DNA from: Sinimarinibacterium flocculans | Lineage (GTDB): Bacteria > Pseudomonadota > Gammaproteobacteria > Nevskiales > Nevskiaceae | Assembly: GCF_003201205.1 (NCBI RefSeq) | Contig: NZ_QICN01000009.1 | Location: forward strand, 62,001-126,000 | Length of the DNA: 64,000 nucleotides | Direction of reading: 5' to 3' | Shown here: positions 15,714 through 24,851 of the stretch, piece after piece | Position numbering within the stretch: position 1 is the first letter of the stretch | How the letters are laid out: every line of letters starts with the position of its first letter | Made by a program: the position numbers and the translations under genes | Notes under the pieces: generated by a model | Told to the model about the DNA's origin: nothing | What the model saw: only the letters and a program-made list of their open reading frames with translations | The model's database searches: none

Positions 15714-16443
15714 TGCTCAGGTCAGCCCGAAATATTCCTTCACCTGACCGAGCCGCGCCCTGCTGACGGGGCACGACCGCGCGGTCGCCGGTGTCGAGCA
15801 CGACGTGGTACTGCTCGTTCTCGCGCTCGACCGAATGCACGTGATGCAGGCTGATGATGTGACTGCGGTGGACGCGCATGAACTGCTCCGGATTCAGGCG
15901 CAGTTCGAGGTCGGACAGCGACAGATTGCAGAAGTGTTTCTGGTCGGATGTGAAGATGTTCGTGTAATGGCCGACCGCCTGCATGTGGGCGACGTCCGAC
16001 AGCGAGATCAGGATGACACGGTTGCGCACGACGACCGGGATCTTGACGAGTTGCTTGTGCTTGCCGTCGTCGCCCGTATCGTCGTGTTCGCGCGTGGTGA
16101 TGTCGGTGAGGTCGTAGAACATCATGCAGGTCGAGAACGCTCCGCTGCCGTCGCCGAGTTTCGTCACCTTGATCAGCAGCACCCGGTCGGGAATGTTGAT
16201 GATCATCGTCATCGGTGGCGGTGATTCGGCCGGGCATTGACCATCGCCGTCGCGCAGCAGCAGTTCGATCTTCGCGCGGCTTTTCTCCGGGTGCAGTTGC
16301 AGCACGTCGCGGCCGATCGGGTTGCCGAGAATGTTGCCGAGGATCTTCTGCGCGAGGAAGTTCATCGACATGACGCGGTGCCCGGAGTCCAGCACGACGA
16401 CGCCGGGGTCGAACTTCTGCAGCTTGTACTGAAGGGTCTCCAT
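15682..16443 (-). CDS. rcoM: RcoM-type CO sensor (heme PAS-LytTR regulator), apparent 3' frameshift
   Basis: Transcription factor of the RcoM family: an N-terminal PAS domain binding heme and CO, and a C-terminal LytTR DNA-binding domain. I choose ATG 16443 because of the GAGGAC ribosome site and fit to the family start (METLQYKLQKFDPG). The residues corresponding to the RcoM-2 heme ligands are present: His in DVLQLHPEKSR, Cys in GQCPAESPPP, Met in PPPMTMIINIPDR. LytTR runs from VKIPVVVRNRVILI to FMRVHRSHIISL. The last codons read out of family frame: removing one base in the G-run at 15768-15771 gives VSRARLGQVKEYFGLT and a stop at 15717-15719, the expected ending. As sequenced the frame runs to 15682. 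It is divergent from coxM, which it presumably activates with CO. Confidence 0.88.
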   Translation of the reverse strand: METLQYKLQKFDPGVVVLDSGHRVMSMNFLAQKILGNILGNPIGRDVLQLHPEKSRAKIELLLRDGDGQCPAESPPPMTMIINIPDRVLLIKVTKLGDGSGAFSTCMMFYDLTDITTREHDDTGDDGKHKQLVKIPVVVRNRVILISLSDVAHMQAVGHYTNIFTSDQKHFCNLSLSDLELRLNPEQFMRVHRSHIISLHHVHSVERENEQYHVVLDTGDRAVVPRQQGAARSGEGIFRADLSINRPGAPAAA

Positions 16444-16796
16444 CTTCTGTCCTCGTGGCCGGGCGTCTCTGTGCGCCCTGTGCATCCCGTTCTTTCGTCT
16501 GCCGGACCTGCGCCGCACGCAGCGGTCGCGGGCCGAAGCGCAGTCCATGCAGCGGATCGGGCGCCGGCATTCTTGAGCCTGCGGCCGCGAGGGTCAATTC
16601 TGCATTGCGGCATGCGAGCCGCGAACCGCGCGCGCCCGCTGCGGCCAATGCCGTTCGTGCGCCGGATGCCGCCGTTCCTGCACGAATACGCCATTTCGTG
16701 AATTTCATGTTGCGGCAATGGCATCGCTGCGCGGTTAATGGCCAAAGCGACGTAAAGGCACAACAAACACAAGCGTAGCCACGAGGAGAGAGCGAC
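16444..16796. promoter_or_regulatory. Divergent rcoM-coxM control region (353 bp)
   Basis: No gene. Near coxM a tandem pair of 9-mers, ATTTCGTGA (16693-16701) and ATTTCATGT (16702-16710), could be direct-repeat sites for a LytTR protein such as RcoM. A weak sigma-70-like pair overlaps: TTGCGG (16710-16715), 18 bases, GTTAAT (16734-16739). A good ribosome site (GAGGAGAG) precedes the coxM ATG. No convincing -24/-12 promoter was seen. Element assignments are tentative. Confidence 0.35.
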
Positions 16797-17665
16797 ATGA
16801 TTCCGCCCAGTTTTGCGTATCGTGCGCCGGCGAGCCTGAAGGAGGCGCTGGCGCTGATCGACGAGTCCGGTGACGACGCCAAGTTCCTCGCCGGAGGTCA
16901 CAGCCTGCTGCCGATGATGAAGTTCCGCGTGTCCGAACCCGCGGTGCTGATCGATCTCGGCGGCGTCCCCGAACTGCAGGGCATCCGCGAGGCCGGGGAC
17001 CGCATCCACATCGGCCCGATGAGCACCGAGAACGAGATCATCGGCTCGGCGCTGCTGCAGCAGAAATGCCCGCTGCTGCCGGAGGTCGCGCGCTGGATCG
17101 CGGATCCGCAGGTGCGCAACCGCGGCACGATCGGCGGCGATGTCGCGCACGGCGATCCCGCGAACGACCACCCGGCCGTGATGCTGGCCCTCGAAGCCGA
17201 CTTCGTCCTGCGCAGCAGCCAGGGCGAGCGCGTCGTCCCCGCGAACGAATTCTACTTCGGCACCTATTTCACGGCGATGGAAGCGAACGAGGTGCTCGCC
17301 GAGATCCGCGTGCCCGTGCTCGGACCCGGAACCGGCTACGCGTACAAGAAACTCAAGCGCAAGACCGGCGACTTCGCGATCGCCGCCGCCTGCGTCCTTC
17401 TGACGTTGGACCGCGGGATCTGCAAGCGCATCGCGATCACGCTGACCAACGTCGGCCCGACGCCGCTGCGCGCGTCCGCGGCCGAGCAGGCGCTGACCGG
17501 CAAGGCCATCGACGACGCGGCGGTCGAGAACGCCGCGCAGCTGGCGATGCAGATCTGCGATCCCGCGGAGGATCTGCGCGGCGACAAGGAATACAAGACC
17601 CACATGGCCGGCGAGATGGTGCGACGCGCGATCCGCCAGGCGCTGGAGCGAGCGAAGGAGGCGAA

Positions 17666-17669
<4 letters not shown>
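16797..17669 (+). CDS. coxM: CO dehydrogenase medium (FAD) subunit CoxM
   Basis: A 290-residue FAD-binding subunit of aerobic Mo-Cu CO dehydrogenase. FAD motifs [11 protein letters not shown] (about residues 32-42) and [16 protein letters not shown] (about 112-127) are intact. It passes electrons from the CoxS iron-sulfur centres to the quinone pool. First gene of the cox operon in the M-S-L order; the stop overlaps coxS by ATGA. Confidence 0.97.
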
Positions 17670-18151
<482 letters not shown>

Positions 18152-18152
18152 C

Positions 18153-20558
18153 ATGGGCATCCTCGAAGACCAGCAGGCGCGGATCGACCAGCTCGGCGGC
18201 ATCGGCTGCGGCCGCAAGCGCAAGGAAGACGCGCGCTTCATCCAGGGCAAGGGCAACTACGTCGACGACGTCAAGCTGCCGGGCATGCTGCACGCCGACT
18301 TCGTGCGCAGCCCGTACGGCCACGCAAGGATCAAGTCGATCGACACCTCCAAGGCGCTCGCGCTGCCCGGCGTACGCGCGGTGCTGACGGCCAAGGACCT
18401 CGCGCCGCTGAAGCTGCACTGGATGCCGACGCTGGCCGGCGACGTCCAGGCCGTGCTCGCCGACGAGAAGGTCGGTTTCCAGTACCAGGAGGTCGCGTTC
18501 GTCGTCGCCGACGACCGCTACATCGCCGCCGACGCGGTCGACCTCGTCAAGGTCGAATACGAGGAACTGCCGAGCATCACCGATCCGTTCCATTCGATGG
18601 ACCCCGACGCGCCCGTGATCCGCCCCGACCTCGACGGCAAGGACACCGGTGCGCACGGCAAGCGCAAGCACTACAACCACATCTTCACCTGGGAGGTCGG
18701 CGACAAGGCTGAGACCGACCGCGTGTTCGAGACGGCGCCGGTCACCGTCAAGGAGCAGATCTGGTATCCACGCAACCACGGCATGCCGCTGGAGACCTGC
18801 GGTTCGGTGGCCTCGTTCGACAAGGTCAACGGCGAACTGAAGGTCTGGGTGACCTCGCAGGCGCCGCACGTCGTGCGCACCGTGGTCTCGCTGCTGTCGG
18901 GCCTGGACGAGTCGAAGGTCCACGTGGTTGCGCCGGACATCGGCGGCGGCTTCGGCGTCAAGGTCGGCGTCTATCCGGGCTACGTCTGCTCGATCGTCGC
19001 GTCGATCGTGCTTGGAAAGCCGGTCAAGTGGATCGAGGACCGCGTCGAGCATCTCGCCGCGACCGCCTTCGGCCGCGACTACCACATGACCGGCGAACTC
19101 GCCGCCGACGCGGACGGCCGCATCCAGGCGGCGCGCTTCTACGTGCTCGCCGACCACGGCGCCTTCGACTCCTGCGCCGACCCGACGAAATGGCCGGCCG
19201 GCTTCTTCAACATCTGTACCGGCTCATACGACATCAAGGCCGCGCACGTCACCGTCGACGGCGTCTACACGAACAAGACGCCGGGCGGCGTGTCCTACCG
19301 CTGTTCGTTCCGCGTGACCGAAGGATCCTATGTCATCGAGCGGATGATCGACGTGCTCGCACAGAAGATGGGCCTCGACAAGGCCGAGATCCGCCTGCGC
19401 AACTTCATCAAGCCCGAACAGTTCCCGTACCAGTCCGCGCTCGGCTGGGAGTACGACAGCGGCAGCTACGAGGCCGGCCTGCGCAAGGTCATGGAGGTCT
19501 GCGACTACGCCGCCCTGCGCCGCGAGCAGGAAGAGAAGCGCAAGCGCGGCGAGCTGATGGGCATCGGGCTGTCGACGTTCACCGAGATCGTCGGCGCCGG
19601 CCCGACCAAGATCTGCGACATCCTCGGCGTCGGCATGTTCGACAGCTGCGAGATCCGCATCCACCCGACCGGCAGCGCGATCGCGCGCTTCGGCACCAAG
19701 GACCAGGGCCAGAGCCACCGCACGACCTATGCGCAGATCCTCGCGACCGAGGTCGGCATCCCGTCCGAGTCGATCATGATCGAGGAGGGCGATACCGATA
19801 CCGCGCCCTATGGCCTGGGCACCTACGGCTCGCGCTCCACGCCGACCGCCGGTGCCGCCGCCGCGCGCGCCGGCCGCAAGATCCGCGCGAAGGCGCAGAA
19901 GATCGCCGCGCACCTGCTCGAAGTCGCCGAGGACGATCTCGAATGGGACATCGACCGCTTCGTCGTCAAGGGCGTGCCCGACCAGGCGAAGACGATGAAG
20001 GAGATCGCCTGGGCCGCGTACAACAGGACGCCGCCGGGCCTGGAACCGGGCCTCGAAGCGGTCGAGTACTACGACCCGCCGAACATGACCTATCCGTCCG
20101 GCGCGTATCTCTGCGTCGTCGACATCGACCGCCATACCGGCGAGGTCAAGGTGCGCCGCTTCTACGCGCTCGACGACTGCGGCACGCGCATCAACCCGAT
20201 GGTCATCGACGGCCAGATCCACGGCGGCCTGACCGAGGCCTTCGCAGTCGCGATGGGCCAGGAGCTGCCGTACGACAAGGCCGGCAACCTGCTCGGCGCG
20301 AGCCTGCTCGACTACTTCGTCCCGACCGCGGTCGAGACGCCCAGGTACGAGACCGACTTCACCGTCACGCCGTCGCCGCATCACCCGATCGGCGCGAAGG
20401 GCGTCGGCGAATCGCCGCACGTCGGCGGCGTCTCGGCGTTCTCGAACGCGGTCATCGACGCCTTCGCGCATGCCGGCGTCACGCATCTGAACATGCCGTA
20501 CAAGTCGAGCACGGTGTGGAAGACCATCCACACGCTGAACCTCGATCAGCGCGCATAG
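18153..20558 (+). CDS. coxL: CO dehydrogenase large (Mo-Cu catalytic) subunit CoxL, form I
   Basis: An 801-residue molybdenum hydroxylase. The active-site loop reads SYRCSFR with the copper-liganding Cys at residue 384, which identifies form I (true CO-oxidising) CoxL. The first position of the usual AYxCSFR signature is Ser instead of Ala. Cofactor-binding segments DIGGGFGVK, GTKDQGQSHRTTYAQI and the catalytic-Glu loop GAKGVGESPHVGG near the C-terminus are present. Oxidises CO to CO2, passing electrons to CoxS. Length matches the family (about 800). Confidence 0.97.
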   Translation: MGILEDQQARIDQLGGIGCGRKRKEDARFIQGKGNYVDDVKLPGMLHADFVRSPYGHARIKSIDTSKALALPGVRAVLTAKDLAPLKLHWMPTLAGDVQAVLADEKVGFQYQEVAFVVADDRYIAADAVDLVKVEYEELPSITDPFHSMDPDAPVIRPDLDGKDTGAHGKRKHYNHIFTWEVGDKAETDRVFETAPVTVKEQIWYPRNHGMPLETCGSVASFDKVNGELKVWVTSQAPHVVRTVVSLLSGLDESKVHVVAPDIGGGFGVKVGVYPGYVCSIVASIVLGKPVKWIEDRVEHLAATAFGRDYHMTGELAADADGRIQAARFYVLADHGAFDSCADPTKWPAGFFNICTGSYDIKAAHVTVDGVYTNKTPGGVSYRCSFRVTEGSYVIERMIDVLAQKMGLDKAEIRLRNFIKPEQFPYQSALGWEYDSGSYEAGLRKVMEVCDYAALRREQEEKRKRGELMGIGLSTFTEIVGAGPTKICDILGVGMFDSCEIRIHPTGSAIARFGTKDQGQSHRTTYAQILATEVGIPSESIMIEEGDTDTAPYGLGTYGSRSTPTAGAAAARAGRKIRAKAQKIAAHLLEVAEDDLEWDIDRFVVKGVPDQAKTMKEIAWAAYNRTPPGLEPGLEAVEYYDPPNMTYPSGAYLCVVDIDRHTGEVKVRRFYALDDCGTRINPMVIDGQIHGGLTEAFAVAMGQELPYDKAGNLLGASLLDYFVPTAVETPRYETDFTVTPSPHHPIGAKGVGESPHVGGVSAFSNAVIDAFAHAGVTHLNMPYKSSTVWKTIHTLNLDQRA

Positions 20559-20588
20559 CGCTCACCACAACGAAACGGAGATCCGCTT

Positions 20589-21194
20589 TTGGAAGTCAAG
20601 CTCGAAAAGGTGTTCCCGGTCGCAGCCCCCTCGAAGGCGGCGTGGCACGTCCTGTCGGACATCCGCGCGGTCGCCGGCTGCATGCCGGGCGCCGACATCA
20701 CCGAAGAGGTCGGACCGAACCAGTACAAGGGGACGGTCAAGGTCAAGATGGGTCCGGCGAGCGCGGCCTTCGAAGGCCAGATCGACGTGCTCGGACTCGA
20801 CCCGGACAAGATGGAAATGCGCCTGCTCGGCAAGGGCCAGGACAACAAGGGAACCTCGGGTGCGAGCATGGAGCTCGACTCACGGATCGTCGCCATCGAC
20901 GCCGGCCACTGCGAACTGCGCGGCGCTTCGACGGTCGCCGTCACCGGCAAGTTCGCGAACTTCGGCGGCCGCATGATGGAGCAGGTGTCCGAGCAGATCC
21001 TCAAGCAGTTCGCCGAGAACTTCGCGAACCGCGCGATCGCTGCGCAGGCCGAGCTCGGCGAACCGATCGCCGACCACAAGGCCGTCGCCGAGGCTTCCGC
21101 GAAGGTCGCCCTGCAGCCGAAGGAGCTGAGCGCGTTCGCGCTGATGTTCGCAGTGATCCGCAACTGGTTCGCGCGCCTTTTTGGCTCGACCTGA
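20589..21194 (+). CDS. coxG: CoxG, SRPBCC-fold membrane-recruitment protein
   Basis: A 201-residue CoxG/CO dehydrogenase subunit G family protein. The fold signature is VAAPSKAAWHVLSDIRAVAGCMPGADI, then KGTVKVKMGPASAAFEGQI. The C-terminus carries a hydrophobic/amphipathic tail (FALMFAVIRNWFARLFG) fitting membrane attachment. Start is TTG at 20589, preceded by CGGAG at an 8-base spacing; no in-frame ATG is available near. CoxG is believed to anchor CODH to the membrane or deliver quinone. Follows coxL by 30 bases. Confidence 0.9.
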   Translation: MEVKLEKVFPVAAPSKAAWHVLSDIRAVAGCMPGADITEEVGPNQYKGTVKVKMGPASAAFEGQIDVLGLDPDKMEMRLLGKGQDNKGTSGASMELDSRIVAIDAGHCELRGASTVAVTGKFANFGGRMMEQVSEQILKQFAENFANRAIAAQAELGEPIADHKAVAEASAKVALQPKELSAFALMFAVIRNWFARLFGST

Positions 21195-21207
21195 GCGCGG
21201 GCGAAGC

Positions 21208-22104
21208 ATGAGCGAGGCCGCCGCATCGATGCAGGCACTGCGCGCTGCGCTACAGCGCCAGGGCTATATCGCCGACACCAGCCTGGCGTGCACGCTGGCG
21301 CTCGCGCAGCAACTGCGGCGACCGCTGCTGATCGAGGGTGAGGCCGGCGTCGGCAAGACCGAGCTTGCAAAGGCGCTAGCCGGCACGCGCGACTGCGAGC
21401 TGATCCGCCTGCAGTGCTACGAAGGTCTCGACGTGCACTCGGCGGTCTACGACTGGAACTACCAGCGCCAGCTGCTGGCGATCCGGCTCGCCGAGGCCGC
21501 GTCGCCGGAACGCGCGGCCGCCTTGCGCGAGGAGGATCTGTTCTCGTCGGTGCACCTGCTCGAACGCCCGCTGCTGCGCGCGATCACGCGCGAGCAGGCG
21601 CCGGTGCTGCTGATCGACGAGATCGACCGCGCCGACGAGGAGTTCGAGGCCTATCTGCTCGAAGTGCTGTCGGACTTCCAGATCAGCATCCCCGAACTCG
21701 GCACGATCCGGGCGAAGACGGTTCCGGCCGTGCTGCTGACGAGCAACGCGACACGCGAGCTCAGCGACGCGCTGCGCCGTCGCTGCCTCTACCACTACCT
21801 CGAATTCCCGTCGCACGAGCGCGAGGTCGAGATCGTCGTCACGCGCGTGCCGGACGTCGGCCGGGCGCTCGCCGGGCAGATCGTCGGCTTCGTGCAGGAA
21901 CTGCGGCAGATCGAGCTGCGCAAGAAGCCCGGCATCGCCGAGACGCTGGACTGGGCGGCGGCGCTCACCGGCTTCAAGACCGAGAAGCTGCAGGACGAGC
22001 CCGAGCGTGTGCTGGAGACGCTGTCCTGCCTGATCAAGACGCGCGAGGACCGCGGAGCGCTGGGCGCCGATACCGTCGAGCGCCTGCTCGCGAAGGTCGC
22101 GTGA
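21208..22104 (+). CDS. coxD: CoxD, MoxR-type AAA+ ATPase
   Basis: A 298-residue AAA+ protein with Walker A EGEAGVGKTELAKAL (about residues 42-56), Walker B VLLIDEIDRADEE (about 131-143) and sensor 1 LTSNATRELSDA. In carboxydotrophs CoxD is needed for assembly of the Mo-Cu centre (sulfuration/copper insertion). ATG at 21208, 13 bases after coxG. Confidence 0.93.
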   Translation: MSEAAASMQALRAALQRQGYIADTSLACTLALAQQLRRPLLIEGEAGVGKTELAKALAGTRDCELIRLQCYEGLDVHSAVYDWNYQRQLLAIRLAEAASPERAAALREEDLFSSVHLLERPLLRAITREQAPVLLIDEIDRADEEFEAYLLEVLSDFQISIPELGTIRAKTVPAVLLTSNATRELSDALRRRCLYHYLEFPSHEREVEIVVTRVPDVGRALAGQIVGFVQELRQIELRKKPGIAETLDWAAALTGFKTEKLQDEPERVLETLSCLIKTREDRGALGADTVERLLAKVA

Positions 22105-22111
22105 GCCCGGC

Positions 22112-23305
22112 ATGAACGCCACCGCTTCCCATCTCGATCACGATCTCGCCGCGCGCATCACGGGTTTCGTGCGTGCGCTGCGCGAGAACGGTTTCCGCCA
22201 CGGACTCCAGGAATCGGCCGACGTGTTGCGCACGCTGGGCGAGGGCGGACTGCTCGAGCCGCGGCTCGCGCGCTGGCGCATGCGCAGCCTGCTGTGCGGC
22301 AGCCACCGCGAATGGAAGACCTTCGACGAACTCTACGATCACTACTGGTTCGCGACGCGGCGCCGCAGCCGGCTGCGCGAGACCGTGCAGCCGGCTGCGA
22401 GCGAACGGCGTCCGGTCGATCCGGGCGAACTCGCGCAGGCGGCGCCCGATGCCGCGCGCGGCGCGCCGGTGCCGCCCGGCAGCGCGGATACGGCGGACGA
22501 GGCCGCGCAGGATCGTGACGGCGCCCCGCTGCAGGCGCTGCCGTCGCGCGCCGAGAGCCTGGAGCGCCGTGACTTCCGCCGGCTGCACGACGCCGCCGAG
22601 CAGCGCGCGATGGAGGCGCTCGCGGAGCGTGTCGCGCGCCGCATGCGGCGCCGCCTGGGCGCGCGGCTGCGCCGCCACCACAGGGGACTGAAGATCGATC
22701 TCGCCGGCACGCTGCGGGGCGCGCTGCCGACTGCCGGCGAGCCGCTGCGCCTGGTCCTGCGCCGCCGCCGGCCGCGCCAGCCGCGGCTCGCGCTGGTCAT
22801 CGACGTCAGCGCGTCGATGAACCCGTACGCGATGTTCATGCTGCGCTTCGCGCGCGGCCTATGCACGGTGTTCCCGCGGCTGCGCGTGTTCGCGTTCCAC
22901 ACGCGGCTCGTCGACATCGGCGACTGCCTGCACGAGCCGACCGGTCCGCGCATGGCGGCGCGGCTCGCGGCGCTGTCGGAAGGCTGGTCCGGCGGCACGC
23001 GCATCGGTCCGTCGCTCGAAACGCTGCTGATGCGGTACGGCCGCGAGCTGTTCCGCGGGCGCACGAGCCTGATCGTGGTCAGCGACGGCCTCGACACCGC
23101 CGAGCCGGCCGTGCTCGAAGGCGCACTGCAGGCGCTGCGTCCGCGCTGCCGTCGCCTGTACTGGCTGAATCCTTTGCTCGGACGCGACGGCTACGCGCCG
23201 CGCGCCCGCGCGATGCAGCTCGCACTGCCGTACCTGGACGCGTTCGCGCCCGCGCACGACCTCGCAAGCCTGATCGCGCTCGAGCCGCTGCTGAGGAGGT
23301 GCTGA
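22112..23305 (+). CDS. coxE: CoxE, VWA-domain CODH maturation protein
   Basis: A 397-residue CoxE-like protein. A long charged N-terminal half precedes a C-terminal von Willebrand A domain with MIDAS motif DVSAS (residues 231-235) and a second GGTRIG element, then VVSDGLDTAEP. CoxE acts as the MoxR partner of CoxD in active-site maturation. Starts 7 bases after coxD. Confidence 0.92.
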   Translation: MNATASHLDHDLAARITGFVRALRENGFRHGLQESADVLRTLGEGGLLEPRLARWRMRSLLCGSHREWKTFDELYDHYWFATRRRSRLRETVQPAASERRPVDPGELAQAAPDAARGAPVPPGSADTADEAAQDRDGAPLQALPSRAESLERRDFRRLHDAAEQRAMEALAERVARRMRRRLGARLRRHHRGLKIDLAGTLRGALPTAGEPLRLVLRRRRPRQPRLALVIDVSASMNPYAMFMLRFARGLCTVFPRLRVFAFHTRLVDIGDCLHEPTGPRMAARLAALSEGWSGGTRIGPSLETLLMRYGRELFRGRTSLIVVSDGLDTAEPAVLEGALQALRPRCRRLYWLNPLLGRDGYAPRARAMQLALPYLDAFAPAHDLASLIALEPLLRRC

Positions 23306-23307
23306 CG

Positions 23308-24210
23308 ATGGGAAGCTTCATGCCGCCCGGAATCGATCTCGACGAGGAGGCCCGCAGGCTGCGCCTCGGCGAGCAGCCGTTCGCGCTCGCGACCGTCGTG
23401 CGCTGCGTCGCGCCGACGTCGGCGAAGCCCGGCGCCAAGGCGCTGGTGCTCGACGACGGCACGATGCATGGCTGGATCGGTGGCGGCTGCGCGCAGCCGA
23501 CGGTGCGGCGCGTCGCGAAGCGCGCGATTGCCGAGGACCGGCCGTTCCTCGTGCGCATCGCACCGGACCTCGCGGTGCGCGAGGATGACGGCACGCTCGA
23601 ATTCCCGATGACCTGTTCGAGCCGCGGCACGCTGGAGATTTTCGTCGAACCGGTCGTGCCGAAGCCGGCGCTGCTGGTGTTCGGCGCGTCGCCGGTCGCG
23701 CTCGCGATCCCGCCGCTCGCCGTGCAGGTCGGCTTCGCGGTGACGCTCGCGTGCCCGGGGCTGACGCCGGATGCCGCGCCGCAGGCGGTGCGCGTCGTCG
23801 ACGGCTGGACGCAGGACGGTTTGCATGCGGACTTCGCCGTCGTCGCGACGCAGGGTTTCAGCGATGCCGCTGCGCTGAGGGCGGCCTTCGACCTGCAGCC
23901 GCGCCATCTCGCGCTCGTCGCCAGCGGCCGCAAGGCCGCGAAGCTGAAGGCCGGCCTGCTCGATGCCGGCGGCGATCCCGCGCGCGTCGATTCGATCGAC
24001 GCACCGGCCGGCGTCGAGATCGGTGCGGTGAGCGCCGGCGAGATCGCGCTGTCCATCGTTGCCGGGCTCGTCGCCGCGCGTCGGCGCACCGCGCCTGCCG
24101 TCAGGGCTGCGAAGGCCGAAAAGGTGGTGGATGCCGGCAGCCCGGCCGCGCCGGACGCCGGCGCACATGACTGCTGCGGCGCCGCGCCAAAGCCTGGAGC
24201 CGCGCGATGA
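23308..24210 (+). CDS. coxF: CoxF, XdhC/CoxI-family CODH maturation factor
   Basis: A 300-residue XdhC-family protein with an N-terminal XdhC/CoxI domain (VVRCVAPTSAKPGAKALV, GWIGGGCAQPTVRR) and a C-terminal Rossmann domain (LLVFGASPVALAIPPLAVQVGF, VVATQGFSDAAALRAA). It ends with a Cys/His tail (AHDCCGA). XdhC proteins bind and protect MCD/Moco and recruit the desulfurase for Mo sulfuration. The start chosen overlaps the coxE end region; the frame extends upstream inside coxE only. Confidence 0.9.
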   Translation: MGSFMPPGIDLDEEARRLRLGEQPFALATVVRCVAPTSAKPGAKALVLDDGTMHGWIGGGCAQPTVRRVAKRAIAEDRPFLVRIAPDLAVREDDGTLEFPMTCSSRGTLEIFVEPVVPKPALLVFGASPVALAIPPLAVQVGFAVTLACPGLTPDAAPQAVRVVDGWTQDGLHADFAVVATQGFSDAAALRAAFDLQPRHLALVASGRKAAKLKAGLLDAGGDPARVDSIDAPAGVEIGAVSAGEIALSIVAGLVAARRRTAPAVRAAKAEKVVDAGSPAAPDAGAHDCCGAAPKPGAAR

Positions 24211-24851
24211 GTTCGTTCTCGGCCGTGCTGCTTGCCGCCGGAGAGTCGCGGCGCATGGGCGCGGCGAACAAGCTGCTGCTGCGGCTGGACGGCGAGCTGC
24301 TCGCCGCGCGCACGATGCGCACGCTGGCGCGCTGCGATCCCGATGATCTCGTCGTCGTGCTCGGGCACGAAGCCGGGGCGGTGCGCGCTGCGCTCGCGCC
24401 GGCCGCGGCCGAATGCGGCGCGAGGTTCGTCGAGAACCTTCACTATCGCGATGGCCAGATGACTTCCGTCAATTGCGGGGTGCGCGCGCTGCACCGAGCG
24501 GTCGACGGCATCGTCGTCTGTCCGGCGGATCTGCCGCTGCTCGAATCCGGCGACGTAACGATGCTGCTCGCGGCCTTCGCCCGGCTCGGCAGGGCCTCGA
24601 TCCTCGTGCCGACCTTCGAGAGCCGGCGCGGCAACCCGATCGTGATGGCGTATCCGCACCGCGAGGCCATCGTCGCCGGCCACAACCTCGGCTGCCGGCA
24701 TCTGATCGAACGCCATCCCGAGGCGGTCGCGACGCTGGCGATGCGCGACGCGCACTGCGTGACCGACCTCGACACACCGGACGACTACGCGGCGCTCGCG
24801 GCCCGGTTCGCACATGCCGGTGCGGCGCCCGCAGCGGAGAGGGCCGCCTGA
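24207..24851 (+). CDS. MobA/MocA-like molybdopterin nucleotidyltransferase
   Basis: A 214-residue NTP-transferase-family protein: N-terminal signature VLLAAGESRRMGAANKLLLRLDGE, the substrate stretch DGIVVCPADLPLL, and a typical NPIVMAYPHREAIVAG. In this context it most likely converts Mo-molybdopterin with CTP to the molybdopterin cytosine dinucleotide that CoxL needs (MocA-type), rather than MGD. ATGA overlap with coxF and a stop/start overlap with coxI (TGATGA). Confidence 0.88.
   Translation: MSSFSAVLLAAGESRRMGAANKLLLRLDGELLAARTMRTLARCDPDDLVVVLGHEAGAVRAALAPAAAECGARFVENLHYRDGQMTSVNCGVRALHRAVDGIVVCPADLPLLESGDVTMLLAAFARLGRASILVPTFESRRGNPIVMAYPHREAIVAGHNLGCRHLIERHPEAVATLAMRDAHCVTDLDTPDDYAALAARFAHAGAAPAAERAA

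Noticed and set aside
16444-16548. Longer N-terminus for rcoM (start at 16548)
   Set aside because: The extra 35 residues are Arg-rich and unlike the family; ATG 16443 has a ribosome site and matches the RcoM start.
16700-16740. Sigma-54 promoter before coxM (TGGCAT near 16719)
   Set aside because: The -12 TTGC element is missing at the required spacing.
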